Notes: generated from the sequence alone by a model not told the origin. DNA of 64,000 nt from Levilactobacillus namurensis DSM 19117 (GCF_001434785.1 NZ_AZDT01000010.1:1-64000); one strand, 5' to 3'; shown: positions 39,184 through 48,466, counted from the first letter of the stretch. Made by a program: numbers and translations.

Positions 39184-39759
39184 TTATCGCCCCATTGCTT
39201 GTGCATACCGTTTCAGCACTTCATTTGTCACTTGTTGGACATACGCCTCATGGTCTTCGGAACGGGCCATGATGTACATAAAGTCAGACAACCGATTAAT
39301 ATATCGTTCCAGAACGGGTCGAACGTCCGTATCTGTACTGAAGCGTACAAATTGACGTTCTGCTCGTCGACACACCGTTCGACAAATATGGAGTTGGGCC
39401 CCTGCCAGGCTTGCACCCGGGAGGATAAAACTTGTGACCTTGGGCAATTCTGTCGTATAGTGATCGATAATTTGTTCAAGTTCATGAACATCATCATCCG
39501 AAATTGTCCGACTGTTCTCTAAAAATTTCTGCGTATTCTGTGTGGCGATTTCACCCTGTAAAAAGAACATCTTATATTCGACATGCTGTAAGATGGCCTT
39601 ATTCTTCGGACTGACACACAATTTGTCTGCGAGACTGATATTTGCATTCAATTCATCGAAGGTTCCGTAAGTTTCAACCCGCAAGGAATCTTTTTTTACC
39701 CGTTGTCCGTCATACAAACTAGTCGTGCCTTTGTCGCCACCCTTAGTATAAATTGGCAT
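39184..39759 (-). CDS. pduO: PduO-type ATP:cob(I)alamin adenosyltransferase
   Basis: 191 aa. The N-terminal TKGGDKGTTSLYDGQRV is the ATP-binding loop of the PduO family; VRPVLERYINRLSDFMYIMAR near residue 150 carries the conserved Arg/Asn and Phe residues near the corrin. Makes adenosylcobalamin, the cofactor of PduCDE, from cob(I)alamin. In Salmonella this domain is fused to a GlcG-like domain; here that domain is the next gene, 3 bp downstream. Trimeric enzyme, probably inside the microcompartment. Confidence 0.95.
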   Translation of the reverse strand: MPIYTKGGDKGTTSLYDGQRVKKDSLRVETYGTFDELNANISLADKLCVSPKNKAILQHVEYKMFFLQGEIATQNTQKFLENSRTISDDDVHELEQIIDHYTTELPKVTSFILPGASLAGAQLHICRTVCRRAERQFVRFSTDTDVRPVLERYINRLSDFMYIMARSEDHEAYVQQVTNEVLKRYAQAMGR

Positions 39760-39775
39760 TTAAATTCACTTACCT

Positions 39776-40042
39776 TTACTTATCGAAGCGGTCAATAATT
39801 CCCACAATGGCGCAATCATTAACATCCCGTAACCCGTCATCCAGCTGACTGGCACGCCGGGCACCGGCGCCGCGAACTAATAGAACATATTCACCAACAC
39901 CAGCCCCAACTGAATCAGCAGCCACTTCTTGGTGCCGGACCGACTGACCATCAGAGTTAACTGGCTGCACAATCATTAGTTTCCGTCCAACCAACGATGG
40001 ATCCTTCTGCGTGGAAACCACGCTCCCTACTACTTTTGCCAT
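39776..40042 (-). CDS. pduN: PduN, pentameric microcompartment vertex protein
   Basis: 88 aa EutN/CcmL-family protein: AKVVGSVVSTQKDPSLVGRKLM at the start is diagnostic, as are GAGVGEYVLLVRGAGARRA and the closing DCAIVGIIDRFD. Pentamers cap the vertices of the shell. The start ATG at 40042 overlaps the end of pduM by 13 bp, so it is coupled. Low copy number is expected from the poor ribosome-binding site. Confidence 0.93.
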   Translation of the reverse strand: MAKVVGSVVSTQKDPSLVGRKLMIVQPVNSDGQSVRHQEVAADSVGAGVGEYVLLVRGAGARRASQLDDGLRDVNDCAIVGIIDRFDK

Positions 40043-40551
40043 ATACAATCTTCATCAGTCCTTGTTTGTAGTTTCATGTCTTTAGCAGCCAGTAAATCAG
40101 TTGCTTCAGCCGTCAGGTGCTGGTCTCTGGTTACAACCACCAAGGATTTGTCCGGCATGGCTGCCAGATCCTGACGCGTCACGACCCGGTGGGCCAACGC
40201 CTGCACTAGCTGATGACGATTGGTAATGAAGAGAATTGGCCAGTCTAACAACATCTTGCGTGGAATAAAGTGAACCGCAAGTTCATTCAAACTAAGCTGA
40301 AAAGTGACTTGGTAATCGATTCCTTGCAAAATCCAAGCAACCCAAACATTGTCCGTGTCTAACCGGTAGAGTGCCGTCAAAAGTTCAATCGAAACATTGG
40401 TAATTACAACGGTCGCGTAATCTAAAAAGATCTGGGTATCAGGAACCGACACGGTTGCTTGATAGGTACAGTCATATTGTTGATGTTGCCGTTTGGCTAA
40501 CTGGGCCATCACCTTTTCAACTAAAGAATCCAAGTTAATCACCAACTTCAA
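40030..40551 (-). CDS. pduM: PduM, microcompartment structural protein
   Basis: 173 aa. Placed between pduL and pduN as in Salmonella and L. reuteri, and similar in length and pattern to PduM (LLDWPILFITNRHQLV near residue 100, DKSLVVVTRDQHLTAEA near 130). PduM is needed for proper shell assembly; its biochemical activity is unknown. The start is unsure: TTG at 40551 has no good ribosome-binding site, and a GTG three codons on is possible. Confidence 0.82.
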   Translation of the reverse strand: MKLVINLDSLVEKVMAQLAKRQHQQYDCTYQATVSVPDTQIFLDYATVVITNVSIELLTALYRLDTDNVWVAWILQGIDYQVTFQLSLNELAVHFIPRKMLLDWPILFITNRHQLVQALAHRVVTRQDLAAMPDKSLVVVTRDQHLTAEATDLLAAKDMKLQTRTDEDCIWQK

Positions 40552-40578
40552 TTAGAATTCAAACGACTGGTCACCCCT

Positions 40579-41211
40579 CTAGTGTTGAGGCTTGATCAAA
40601 TGTCCCACCGTATTACGACCAACATTGGCTGCGTTGGCTTCATCCGTATCAATGTGCATTTCTAAGATAAAGTCTTCGCGGGGCCGGCAGATAACATCAT
40701 TGTAGATAGTCTTTCGATTTTCGGAATCAATCTCGACCGAAACAGTATCTCCTAGCTTGACGCCGAAGCGTTTGGCATCGTCATTGCTCATGTGAATGTG
40801 TCGCTTGGCAATGATGACCCCTTGAACCGTAACCTCTCCGTCCGGTGTAACCAACTTAACACTGGGCGCACCATCTAAATGACCAGACAACCGAATGGGA
40901 GCGTCAACGCCGATTTGAATGGCTTCAGAACGAGCAATTTCGACTTGAGAATGCTTCCGACAAGGGCCTAGAATCCGGACATGTTCAATCCGCCCGTTAG
41001 GTCCCACAATGTCGGCAACCTGCTTGGAAGCAAATTCTTTAGGCTGCTTAAGAGGCTTAAAAATTTCCATTTCTTGGTGTGGAAACAGAATGTGATAATC
41101 TTCTTCCGTCAAGTGAATATGGTGGTTAGACACCCCAATCGGAATCCGATTGGGATCCATTTCTTCTTGAATAATGCGATGAATTAAATCGCGTAATTGT
41201 GTTTCATCCAT
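40579..41211 (-). CDS. pduL: PduL, phosphate propanoyltransferase
   Basis: 210 aa. Two zinc-binding His motifs, GVSNHHIHLTEEDY near residue 27 and AKRHIHMSNDDAKRFG near 140, identify the PduL type of phosphotransacylase, unrelated to Pta. Residues 1-16 (DETQLRDLIHRIIQEEM) form an encapsulation helix. Converts propionyl-CoA and phosphate to propionyl-phosphate and recycles CoA inside the shell. ATG at 41211 follows GAGGTGG; the four-codon longer start is inside it. Confidence 0.95.
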   Translation of the reverse strand: MDETQLRDLIHRIIQEEMDPNRIPIGVSNHHIHLTEEDYHILFPHQEMEIFKPLKQPKEFASKQVADIVGPNGRIEHVRILGPCRKHSQVEIARSEAIQIGVDAPIRLSGHLDGAPSVKLVTPDGEVTVQGVIIAKRHIHMSNDDAKRFGVKLGDTVSVEIDSENRKTIYNDVICRPREDFILEMHIDTDEANAANVGRNTVGHLIKPQH

Positions 41212-41242
41212 AGTGAATTCCACCTCTACTTAGTGCTGATAT

Positions 41243-41530
41243 TTACTTAACTGAGTTACTGGACTTAGGCAAGATATTTTCAACTTCAGCATGTGGGCGA
41301 GGGATAACATATGAACTCATCACTTCACCAATGTTTTCAGCAGCAGCGACTCCAGCATCTACGGCAGCCTTAACGGCACCAACATCACCACGAACCATAA
41401 CTGTGACCAGGCCGCTTCCAATTTTTTCTTGGCCCATCATTTCGACATTGGCTGCTTTGACCATTGCATCAGCGGCCTCGATCGAAGCAACTAATCCTTT
41501 GGTTTCAATCATTCCTAAAGCGTTATTCAT
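41243..41530 (-). CDS. pduJ: PduJ, hexameric microcompartment shell protein
   Basis: 95 aa single BMC domain: [20 protein letters not shown], then [20 protein letters not shown] and [11 protein letters not shown]. Nearly identical in its core to PduA of this operon (48110-48388), so one derives from the other by duplication. It follows pduK, an order found in lactobacilli (KJ rather than JK). TAGGAGG upstream of ATG. Confidence 0.95.
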   Translation of the reverse strand: MNNALGMIETKGLVASIEAADAMVKAANVEMMGQEKIGSGLVTVMVRGDVGAVKAAVDAGVAAAENIGEVMSSYVIPRPHAEVENILPKSSNSVK

Positions 41531-41545
41531 AATAATTTCCTCCTA

Positions 41546-42106
41546 TTATTTGTGTTCTTTGCTAAACAGTTCTCGATAATGGAGACACTTTTTGCGAGGT
41601 TCGCCAAGTTTTCGCGAACACTTAGGATCGCCACACAAGTTACACGTGGCTTTCTTTGTAGTCTCCGTAACGTCTCCCACCGGTTGTACCTTGACAGGCA
41701 CACCATTTGTCGGTGCAGTTCCCGAGGCCTCCGGTTGAATCACTTCAACCTGGGGTACTTTACCGACTGAGTATTCCGAAGTCTTAGTTGGTGTTGGCGT
41801 CTGGGGATCAGGATCCGGTCTGGGCCCTGGGGTGGTAAATAGGCCCCCTTGACTTAACCCATCGATTCCCGGCGCCGGATTTGCTAAGACAGTTGAGCCG
41901 ACGTAAGCATCACCCACCGTCTGCTTACCGATTTCGATGGCGACAGACACGGCAGCCACATCACCTTTGATGACAACCATGATCCAGCCACCACCTTTGG
42001 TGTTATCCAGTGCCGACAACTCAACTTCTGCAGTCTTTAACATCTTGTCAGCAACCACAATTGCGTTGGTCAACCCCGAAACTTCAATATAACCAATTGT
42101 TTGCAT
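41546..42106 (-). CDS. pduK: PduK, shell protein with cysteine-rich C-terminal extension
   Basis: 186 aa. N-terminal BMC domain (residues 1-85: TIGYIEVSGLTNAIVVADKML). A Pro/Thr-rich linker (about 90-145) leads to a C-terminal TCNLCGDPKCSRKLGEPRKK-Cys segment with spacing CX2CX4CX10C, a probable metal or iron-sulphur site. Salmonella PduK has a comparable tail. It may carry electrons or metal across the shell; unproven. Confidence 0.92.
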   Translation of the reverse strand: MQTIGYIEVSGLTNAIVVADKMLKTAEVELSALDNTKGGGWIMVVIKGDVAAVSVAIEIGKQTVGDAYVGSTVLANPAPGIDGLSQGGLFTTPGPRPDPDPQTPTPTKTSEYSVGKVPQVEVIQPEASGTAPTNGVPVKVQPVGDVTETTKKATCNLCGDPKCSRKLGEPRKKCLHYRELFSKEHK

Positions 42107-42120
42107 CGTTTTTTCACCAC

Positions 42121-42474
42121 CTAATCCTTCAACTTCTTAAAGGGCACACCTTTGACTAATCGGGCAGCATTCGCTCCCAGTGCCCGAAACTGCGCGGTAT
42201 CCGTCCGAGAGACACTAAATAACGGCTGATCACTGGGCAAGTTCTTGTAGTGAACGATAATCTGTTGGTCATCAAACCCAATTCCCACAGAAAGTCGGGA
42301 AGCTAGGGCTGCCTGATAGGCTCGTTCGACCGCCGTTGGTACGCTAATTTGCGCCATATTAACCGGAATCTCTTCTTCCTCAATTCCGTCTAGTAGCGCT
42401 TTCAAATCAGTGGGAACGGTCGTATCGGAGATCACCGCAATCAAGATTGCTGGTCGGTCCGTGTCAACTGACAT
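42121..42474 (-). CDS. pduH: PduH, diol dehydratase reactivase small subunit
   Basis: 117 aa. SVDTDRPAILIAVISDTTV and the acidic DGIEEEEIPVNMAQI near residue 30 are typical of the small reactivase subunit, which swaps damaged cobalamin from PduCDE with ATP hydrolysed by PduG. ATG at 42474 follows AGAAGGG and overlaps the pduG end by 11 bp; the eight-codon longer start includes the ribosome-binding site. Confidence 0.92.
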   Translation of the reverse strand: MSVDTDRPAILIAVISDTTVPTDLKALLDGIEEEEIPVNMAQISVPTAVERAYQAALASRLSVGIGFDDQQIIVHYKNLPSDQPLFSVSRTDTAQFRALGANAARLVKGVPFKKLKD

Positions 42475-44305
42475 GAGCGCCCCTTCTTTCCTGGGCATAC
42501 GAGAGAATTAACCCCGTTGCCACGGCGTTTCGTGGTCCTTCAATCGAACGAATATTTCCACGCCCCGCCACTAAATTGTAGTGGGACAGTTCATCAGTAA
42601 CTAATTGCGGAATTTCAAAGTCCAAAGCAGACCCTCCTACAATAACCACAAATGGAATATCACGGATATTGCCAGTCGGACTCACATGTTTTAAGGCCCG
42701 CTGAGCGTTCTCAACGAAGACTCGCTTCTTCGCCGTCTGCCGAATCGTCTTGACCTTTTCAATGTTCAAGTCACCTGGCAATGGCACGTAACCATCAGGT
42801 TTTATGACCACAGTCCGGGCAAAGATGTCAGATGGTAACGGTTTATCAAAGAACTGGACAGTACCATCTTCATGCCGAATTTGGAAAAGGTTTTCAACCC
42901 GAGCTAACGGATACTTTTTGATATCCTCAGCTAGATAAATATCATCTAACCCCAATTCGGAATTAATAATCATGGTGACCATGTCACCGGCACCGGCTAA
43001 ATGAATCGCCACGATTTGATTTTCTTTGTTAATAATCGAGGCATCCGTTGATCCAGCTCCTAAGTCCAAAATTGCAATCGGCTTGGTGGTTCCCGGTGTC
43101 GTCAAGGCCCCGAGAATAGCAGCTTCAGCTTCAGCTCCCCCAATCTCGACCGGAATATGCATATCGTCTTGAATCAGGTTGGCAATCACTTGCATCTGTA
43201 GGTGATCAGACTTGACCATCGCAGCAATACCGACAGCCTCCTCAGTTGAGAATTCACCGGCCAGACCACCTTGAACCTTCACGGGCACTGACGTATTGAC
43301 CGCCAGTAAATCTTGAATCGCAATATCTTTGTTTTGCTTAGCCGTCAAATCCGCCATTGTCTGCCGAACTTTTTCCAGCATGCCGCCAACATTGGTCCCC
43401 GACTCACCTGTGATGTCCTGAATCCGATCAAACTCATTGATTTTCTTCATAATCGCTTCGGCACCGGCGGCAACATTAACGGAATCTGAATCACGAATGC
43501 CTTCGATTTTGATTGAACCGGCCGGGATGACCCGTGCCTTCACATCCCCTTCCGGTGTCTTAATGACCACCGCTGAACGGTTACCAATCAAGGCCCGGGA
43601 AACCGGGACAATATTCTTGGTTTCATCAGAAGTGAGGCCAAAAAGCGTAGCGATGCCATACGGGTTAGAAAGCTGAGAAATCACTTTCCCTTTATCCGCC
43701 ACCTCGACTGCCGCCAGCATTCCAACGGGAACTTTGTCGATTTGGGAAACTTCATCCACAATAGGGATTCTGCTTTCCAGTCGATTATCAATCAGGACCC
43801 CATCATCATTTTGGAGAATCGCGGCGGTAATCTGAAAACCAGCCTTGGTGTACACGTTGATTAATTTTGCGGCATCCTCAAAATCGATAGTCTTCGGGAT
43901 CAAAACAATGTACTTCCGTGACTTATCGGTCTGCTTGAGGAGCTGTAAGAGCTCAACAGTATACCCAGAACCGATTCCTAAACCACCCGGTGTGTTCGGA
44001 TTATGGCCAATCATCGTGGATTCCGTGATGACAGTTTCCGTAATGGTCTCCATCGCCACATCCCCAATAACTGGCGTTGCCTCGTTAATTCGAATCAAAT
44101 CAATGTCATTTAGCTCAAGATGGGTCGTATCTAACACTTGTCTGAGTGACTTTTTGATTCCAATCAGGTTCTGTTTCGTTCCCTTAATTCCTGTAGTCGC
44201 GGAGATTCCAGAACCGATAAATTGGACTTCACCGTTCTCGGAAACGTCAGCTAACGCCACTTCTGTTGATGAGTTACCAATGTCAACCCCAATCACTTTT
44301 GCCAT
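42464..44305 (-). CDS. pduG: PduG, diol dehydratase reactivase large subunit
   Basis: 613 aa, ASKHA-type ATPase fold. KVIGVDIGNSSTEVALADV at the N-terminus is the phosphate-1 motif and IAILDLGAGSTDASI near residue 405 the phosphate-2 motif. Partner PduH is encoded with an 11-bp overlap. The complex exchanges inactive cobalamin in the holoenzyme for fresh adenosylcobalamin. This is required because glycerol inactivates the dehydratase during turnover. Size equals the enterobacterial enzyme. Confidence 0.96.
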   Translation of the reverse strand: MAKVIGVDIGNSSTEVALADVSENGEVQFIGSGISATTGIKGTKQNLIGIKKSLRQVLDTTHLELNDIDLIRINEATPVIGDVAMETITETVITESTMIGHNPNTPGGLGIGSGYTVELLQLLKQTDKSRKYIVLIPKTIDFEDAAKLINVYTKAGFQITAAILQNDDGVLIDNRLESRIPIVDEVSQIDKVPVGMLAAVEVADKGKVISQLSNPYGIATLFGLTSDETKNIVPVSRALIGNRSAVVIKTPEGDVKARVIPAGSIKIEGIRDSDSVNVAAGAEAIMKKINEFDRIQDITGESGTNVGGMLEKVRQTMADLTAKQNKDIAIQDLLAVNTSVPVKVQGGLAGEFSTEEAVGIAAMVKSDHLQMQVIANLIQDDMHIPVEIGGAEAEAAILGALTTPGTTKPIAILDLGAGSTDASIINKENQIVAIHLAGAGDMVTMIINSELGLDDIYLAEDIKKYPLARVENLFQIRHEDGTVQFFDKPLPSDIFARTVVIKPDGYVPLPGDLNIEKVKTIRQTAKKRVFVENAQRALKHVSPTGNIRDIPFVVIVGGSALDFEIPQLVTDELSHYNLVAGRGNIRSIEGPRNAVATGLILSYAQERRGAHVS

Positions 44306-44319
44306 ACGAAGACTCCTAA

Positions 44320-44838
44320 CTAGTTGTCACCCTTGAGTTTCTTACGAGATTCATAGTAGTCAGCGGCTTCTGCAAACCATCCGGCGTTCACTGGAGCATT
44401 ATACTTATCTTTCAGTTCACTAGAAATCGCCAACAACTCGGCCTTTGTGGACCGGTATGGTCGCAAAGCATTGTACATTTCCAATAACCGTGCATCCGGA
44501 ATAGATGTTAATTCAGCGGCCCGTTTGAAGTTCCGTTGAATGGCATCCCGCCCCGCATCACTAGCCACCTCACCTTGTAATCGCAAGGTATCAGGCGTGA
44601 TTCGGAGATCGTTAGACTTGATATTGTTGTTAATAACGTTGTCCAACGTAATGTCCTTTAAGGCTTTACCAGATGGTGAACGGACCAATTCTGGGTGCTT
44701 GCTGTATAACGGGTAATCGTTACGCTTTAATTCCTTTTCGTTAGTTGTCGTCGCAGATTGGGAAGCGGTCGTGCTGGCACTCCCGTTGTCGCCAATCTGT
44801 TGAACGATTTTCGCAACTAAGTCGTCAATTTCACTCAT
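44320..44838 (-). CDS. pduE: PduE, diol dehydratase small subunit
   Basis: 172 aa. N-terminal SEIDDLVAKIVQQIGDNG is a weak encapsulation-like helix; the body holds KRNDYPLYSKHPELVRSPSGK near residue 35 and LLEMYNALRPYRSTKAELLA near 118, both family signatures. GGAGG lies eight bases before ATG 44838. Forms the (alpha-beta-gamma)2 dehydratase with PduC and PduD. Confidence 0.95.
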   Translation of the reverse strand: MSEIDDLVAKIVQQIGDNGSASTTASQSATTTNEKELKRNDYPLYSKHPELVRSPSGKALKDITLDNVINNNIKSNDLRITPDTLRLQGEVASDAGRDAIQRNFKRAAELTSIPDARLLEMYNALRPYRSTKAELLAISSELKDKYNAPVNAGWFAEAADYYESRKKLKGDN

Positions 44839-44850
44839 GACCAATTCCTC

Positions 44851-45558
44851 CTAGTTAAAGTTAACTTCGATTTCTTCAGCCGGCTTACCGACAACCACTT
44901 GCTTAGTTTCCTTAATGTGCATTAGGGCTGACAGTGCTTGGTACTGCACCCGAGCCATTTGATCGTTAACCGTTGGCACTGGACTTGGGGACATTCCCTT
45001 CGCATACTGTGCAGCATTCTTCCCAATTGCCCGGTAAGTATCGCCGTCTAAAACAGGTGCTTGCGGGAACAGTTCCAAGTTTGACAGTGGTTCTTGATCC
45101 TTCTGATGAATGATTGTTGTCCCTTTAGACTGGATGGCAATGGCAATGCCTGAGCCAGAAAGGTGATCACCTTCTGAACCACAGAAAGAAACATCTGATG
45201 TCCGGTATACCTTGATGACACGGGCTTTCAAACCTTCTTCCTCGATACCGGCAATGACCTGACGTAGGATTTCTTTATGGCTAATCCCCGTCAAGTTATG
45301 GTCTAGTACTTCAGCAAAGGCAGGTGCCACAGCGATGACAACTTCATCGCGGGAATAGCCTTGCTTAGCAACGCCAACGTGCTTAAACCAATCGACAGGC
45401 CGTTCTGCTTCCGCCCCTGGCTTCGTTTCGTGTGGTACTTCGGCAGTTGCTGTCGCGGTGCTTTCGCTAAACGAAATTGGCTTATCGACCTGCTGAGTTT
45501 CAGCAATCACGTCGCGAATGATATTACGTAATAAATCTTCATTGATTTCTTGAGCCAC
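44851..45558 (-). CDS. pduD: PduD, diol dehydratase medium subunit
   Basis: 235 aa. Residues 1-20 ([19 protein letters not shown]) are the helix known in Salmonella PduD to target the enzyme to the microcompartment, followed by a Thr/Ala/Glu linker (20-50) and the conserved body ([20 protein letters not shown] near 62, [19 protein letters not shown] near 125). Start is GTG behind AAGGGGG. The cobalamin's lower face contacts this subunit. Confidence 0.95.
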   Translation of the reverse strand: MAQEINEDLLRNIIRDVIAETQQVDKPISFSESTATATAEVPHETKPGAEAERPVDWFKHVGVAKQGYSRDEVVIAVAPAFAEVLDHNLTGISHKEILRQVIAGIEEEGLKARVIKVYRTSDVSFCGSEGDHLSGSGIAIAIQSKGTTIIHQKDQEPLSNLELFPQAPVLDGDTYRAIGKNAAQYAKGMSPSPVPTVNDQMARVQYQALSALMHIKETKQVVVGKPAEEIEVNFN

Positions 45559-45578
45559 AATGTTAACCCCCTTACGGA

Positions 45579-47255
45579 CTAAAGTTGCATGTGCTGTGGA
45601 TCGATGGCAAACGGAATGTTCTTAATCCGTTCCCATTCATCGGTATCTTCTTCCAACCGGTAACCTGTACCAGGACCTCGGTAGTCATTGGCATCGTTAA
45701 CGGCGGAAATGACGTTCCAATTTTCATCAAAGATGGCAGACGTCTGTAAGAAATCTCCACAAACTTTTTGCTTTTGTAGGTCTAAGACGGCTTGGGCAAC
45801 GTCCTTAAATCCGTGGTTGTAAAGGGCCTTGACCACATCAACGGCGGTGATTCCACGATCCATCAAATCTTGAGCAGCTTTCATGTCTTCAACCATGTTT
45901 CGGTCAGGCATGTCTTTCGACGTATTCGCGTAGGTCGCTGCTTCAACCTCTTCATCGGTGATTTTGGGTAGACCCAGGTCTTCAAAAACAGCTTGTAATG
46001 CCTTGGCCGCCTTGTTCCGAACCTTAATGATGGCATCTTCAGTCACAGGATGAATTCCACCGTTAATGGCTAAGTCCCGTTCCATGACATAGTAATCATC
46101 GTAGTCCAAGCCATCTGTGTTCGACCCAGCGAACGTGTTGTCGTAATTTGGCGTGGAAGAGTAACCGGAAGAAATATAATCGGTTCCGGCAATGAATTGA
46201 CCTAAGAGCCGTTCCGTCCGACGCATATCAGAGTGTGAGAAAGCTTGGTCATTGGCGGAAGCACATTCAAGGTCAAGCATCATGCACAAGAGATTTTCGC
46301 CCAAGACGGAACGAATTCCACCTGGGACGGATCCAGGAATCCCGATACAACTAACACCACCATTTTGCAAGCCTTGAACCCCGGATGCCTTGGTAATGAA
46401 GATACAACGTGATTCCAAGTACAGCATGGACTTGCCTTCGGTGTAGCCCATCATGACTTCGGAACCGGAACCAGAGGTGAACCGCATCTTCAATCCACGA
46501 GAAGCATAGCAAGATGCTAAAAATCCTTTAGACCAAGGCGTGTCATCACCATCGGTAAAGACCTTGTCAGTTCCGTAAACAGAAATGGTTTCGGCGTAAC
46601 CGGTGAAGCCTCGCATCCCCAAGTTCAGCTCAGCAGCTTCTTCAACGGAGCATTGACTGATGACCCCAGGACGACCAGTTTGAGCTCCAACTAACAGTGA
46701 GATGGCGTTCAGTGGTGCGTACCGGGCAACGGCTGTTGTCGTTTCCTGTTCTGGGAATCCCCGTAATGCAGCATCGGCCGCATCAGCTGCGATTTGAACT
46801 GGATTGTCCCGAATATTCGTCACGTGACATTGCGTCGCTGGTGTCCGCCGTGGCCGCATTTTTTGGGTGGCCATGATCATTTCCGCGAAGTTCAACTTGC
46901 TGATGACTTCTTCGGCCTTCGCTGGTGTCATCGCGGTCGTCAGGGCAATAATGTCATCCCGACCAACGTTCGGATCACATAACATATTGGCAATCTTAGT
47001 GGAATCCATTGCCATGACCTTTTCGGCATTTTCTAACTTGATTCCGTACTTAGCAATGTACAGATCAATCAGATCAAAATCCTTGGCAGGTTTTTGATCC
47101 ATTTCAGTAACCTTGCCATTTTCAATCTTGATACTTGGCTTAGGGTCATTAGGCCCCATCATGGCAACAAAACCTTCTTCAGGCCATTCTTTAACAAATC
47201 CATCTAAATGAATGGGACGTTTTTCAAGTGCTTCAAAGCGTTTTTGACGTTTCAA
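45579..47255 (-). CDS. pduC: PduC, diol/glycerol dehydratase large subunit
   Basis: 558 aa. Adenosylcobalamin-dependent dehydratase that turns 1,2-propanediol into propionaldehyde and glycerol into 3-hydroxypropionaldehyde (reuterin). Core motifs [18 protein letters not shown] near residue 130, [23 protein letters not shown]-like region near 205-220, and [20 protein letters not shown] near 260 match the TIM-barrel active site. Length equals L. reuteri PduC. Start is TTG at 47255, eight bases after GGAGG; no ATG is available nearby. Confidence 0.97.
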   Translation of the reverse strand: MKRQKRFEALEKRPIHLDGFVKEWPEEGFVAMMGPNDPKPSIKIENGKVTEMDQKPAKDFDLIDLYIAKYGIKLENAEKVMAMDSTKIANMLCDPNVGRDDIIALTTAMTPAKAEEVISKLNFAEMIMATQKMRPRRTPATQCHVTNIRDNPVQIAADAADAALRGFPEQETTTAVARYAPLNAISLLVGAQTGRPGVISQCSVEEAAELNLGMRGFTGYAETISVYGTDKVFTDGDDTPWSKGFLASCYASRGLKMRFTSGSGSEVMMGYTEGKSMLYLESRCIFITKASGVQGLQNGGVSCIGIPGSVPGGIRSVLGENLLCMMLDLECASANDQAFSHSDMRRTERLLGQFIAGTDYISSGYSSTPNYDNTFAGSNTDGLDYDDYYVMERDLAINGGIHPVTEDAIIKVRNKAAKALQAVFEDLGLPKITDEEVEAATYANTSKDMPDRNMVEDMKAAQDLMDRGITAVDVVKALYNHGFKDVAQAVLDLQKQKVCGDFLQTSAIFDENWNVISAVNDANDYRGPGTGYRLEEDTDEWERIKNIPFAIDPQHMQL

Positions 47256-47271
47256 TTAAAGTTCCTCCTCT

Positions 47272-48090
47272 CTAGCGAATGTAAGACGGAAAATCAGCAA
47301 CTGGCTTTTCGCCTAACTGCGCTAGTAGCTTCAGTCCAACTTCGCGACCAGCAATCACAGCTTGCCGCACCGCACCAGAGTCTCCACTAATATGAACCGT
47401 ACCTTCATTAGAAAAACTCGTACCATGACTCGGCGAAGCAAACGATAAGACATCAACACCTGCTGTCTTGATTGCGGTATCGGCCATAACAACCCCGATC
47501 CCTGAAGGTGCTCCACAAATCAAGCCATAAGCTTTCCCTTCAGGAGCCCCAAATGCCATATGTACAGCACCGGCTGCACGTGCAGTAAATTGAAGTTCCA
47601 AGTGTCCTGCAGCAGAATTATAAACATCACCAAAGGTTCGGCTTAAATTGTCCAGTGCCACTTGAATAGCAGAACGAACATCAGAAGGATCATACCCTCC
47701 AATGAGAATTAGAACACCGTGTCCTGCGCCTCCCTTCGTATCACGGGGCCATTCCACATCAATGACTTCAGTATTAGTAGCCTTAACGGCTTCATCCATC
47801 GCCATAATCTGTGGACCAGCTCCCGTTCGGGAACTTAATACCCCAATAACTGTAAATTTCTTGGAGACATGCAGATGATCCAATAAAATTGCATCCACAC
47901 TGGGAATACACATTCCAATTGTGTCACCAGTCTGACTAGCCCCCACGAATTCAGGAACTACGCTGGTTGAGTTTAAGAAATTATCCATCATTATTCCTCC
48001 CGATGATTGAGAAGATGACGCCGGAAGCGTCATCCCCTGTTGCAGAAGTTCAGTTAAAATTCGATTCATTAACTGTTGTTGCACCATCAT
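47272..48090 (-). CDS. pduB: PduB/PduB', trimeric double-BMC shell protein with two starts
   Basis: 272 aa with two tandem BMC domains. Conserved pieces: STSVVPEFVGASQTGDTIG near residue 40, SSRTGAGPQIMAMDEAVKAT near 82, AGHLELQFTARAAGAVHMAF near 165, and HGTSFSNEGTVHISGDSGAV near 225. The long form begins at 48090 with a weak GGGTG; its first 33 residues include an amphipathic helix (QLMNRILTELLQQG). A second start at 47988 (MDNFLNSTS) has GGGAGG at seven bases, giving PduB' of 238 aa. Salmonella also makes both forms, and there the extension links shell to enzyme core. Confidence 0.95.
   Translation of the reverse strand: MMVQQQLMNRILTELLQQGMTLPASSSQSSGGIMMDNFLNSTSVVPEFVGASQTGDTIGMCIPSVDAILLDHLHVSKKFTVIGVLSSRTGAGPQIMAMDEAVKATNTEVIDVEWPRDTKGGAGHGVLILIGGYDPSDVRSAIQVALDNLSRTFGDVYNSAAGHLELQFTARAAGAVHMAFGAPEGKAYGLICGAPSGIGVVMADTAIKTAGVDVLSFASPSHGTSFSNEGTVHISGDSGAVRQAVIAGREVGLKLLAQLGEKPVADFPSYIR
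47988..48001 (-). promoter_or_regulatory. Internal ribosome-binding site for PduB'
   Basis: Minus strand GGGAGG (48001-47996), then ATG at 47991 and 47988 inside pduB. It is much stronger than the site of the long form, so PduB' may be made in excess. Confidence 0.65.
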
Positions 48091-48109
48091 CTAGACACCC
48101 AAATAATCA

Positions 48110-48388
48110 TTACTTCTTTTGGGGCAAGATTTTTTCAACATCGGTATGTGGACGTGGAATGACGTAATTCGATAAAACTTCGCCAATGTTTTCAGCAGCG
48201 GCAACCCCTGCATCTACGGCCGCTTTAACGGCACCAACATCTCCACGAACCATGGTCGTTACTAAACCATGACCAATTTTTTCTTGACCAATCAGATCAA
48301 CGTTAGCAGCTTTTACCATTGAATCAGCAGCTTCAATGGCAGGGACGAGTCCCTTCGTTTCAATTAAACCGAGTGCTTCTTGTTCCAT
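48110..48388 (-). CDS. pduA: PduA, hexameric microcompartment shell protein
   Basis: 92 aa single BMC domain ([55 protein letters not shown]). First gene of the pdu operon. ATG at 48388 follows GGAGG by seven bases; a start eight codons upstream would read through that site. PduA hexamers form facet pores for propanediol/glycerol. Promoter with cre lies about 80 bp upstream. Confidence 0.96.
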   Translation of the reverse strand: MEQEALGLIETKGLVPAIEAADSMVKAANVDLIGQEKIGHGLVTTMVRGDVGAVKAAVDAGVAAAENIGEVLSNYVIPRPHTDVEKILPQKK

Positions 48389-48466
48389 GACAATACCTCC
48401 AGTTATTACCAAACAATCTAGTTAACTAACCCACAAGCCTAGCTCACTAAATTGCATGGCGGTTTT

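Noticed and set aside
47272-48388. Frameshift suspected between pduA and pduB because of the odd pduB N-terminus
   Set aside because: The extra residues form a helix comparable to known PduB extensions and the frame is continuous.
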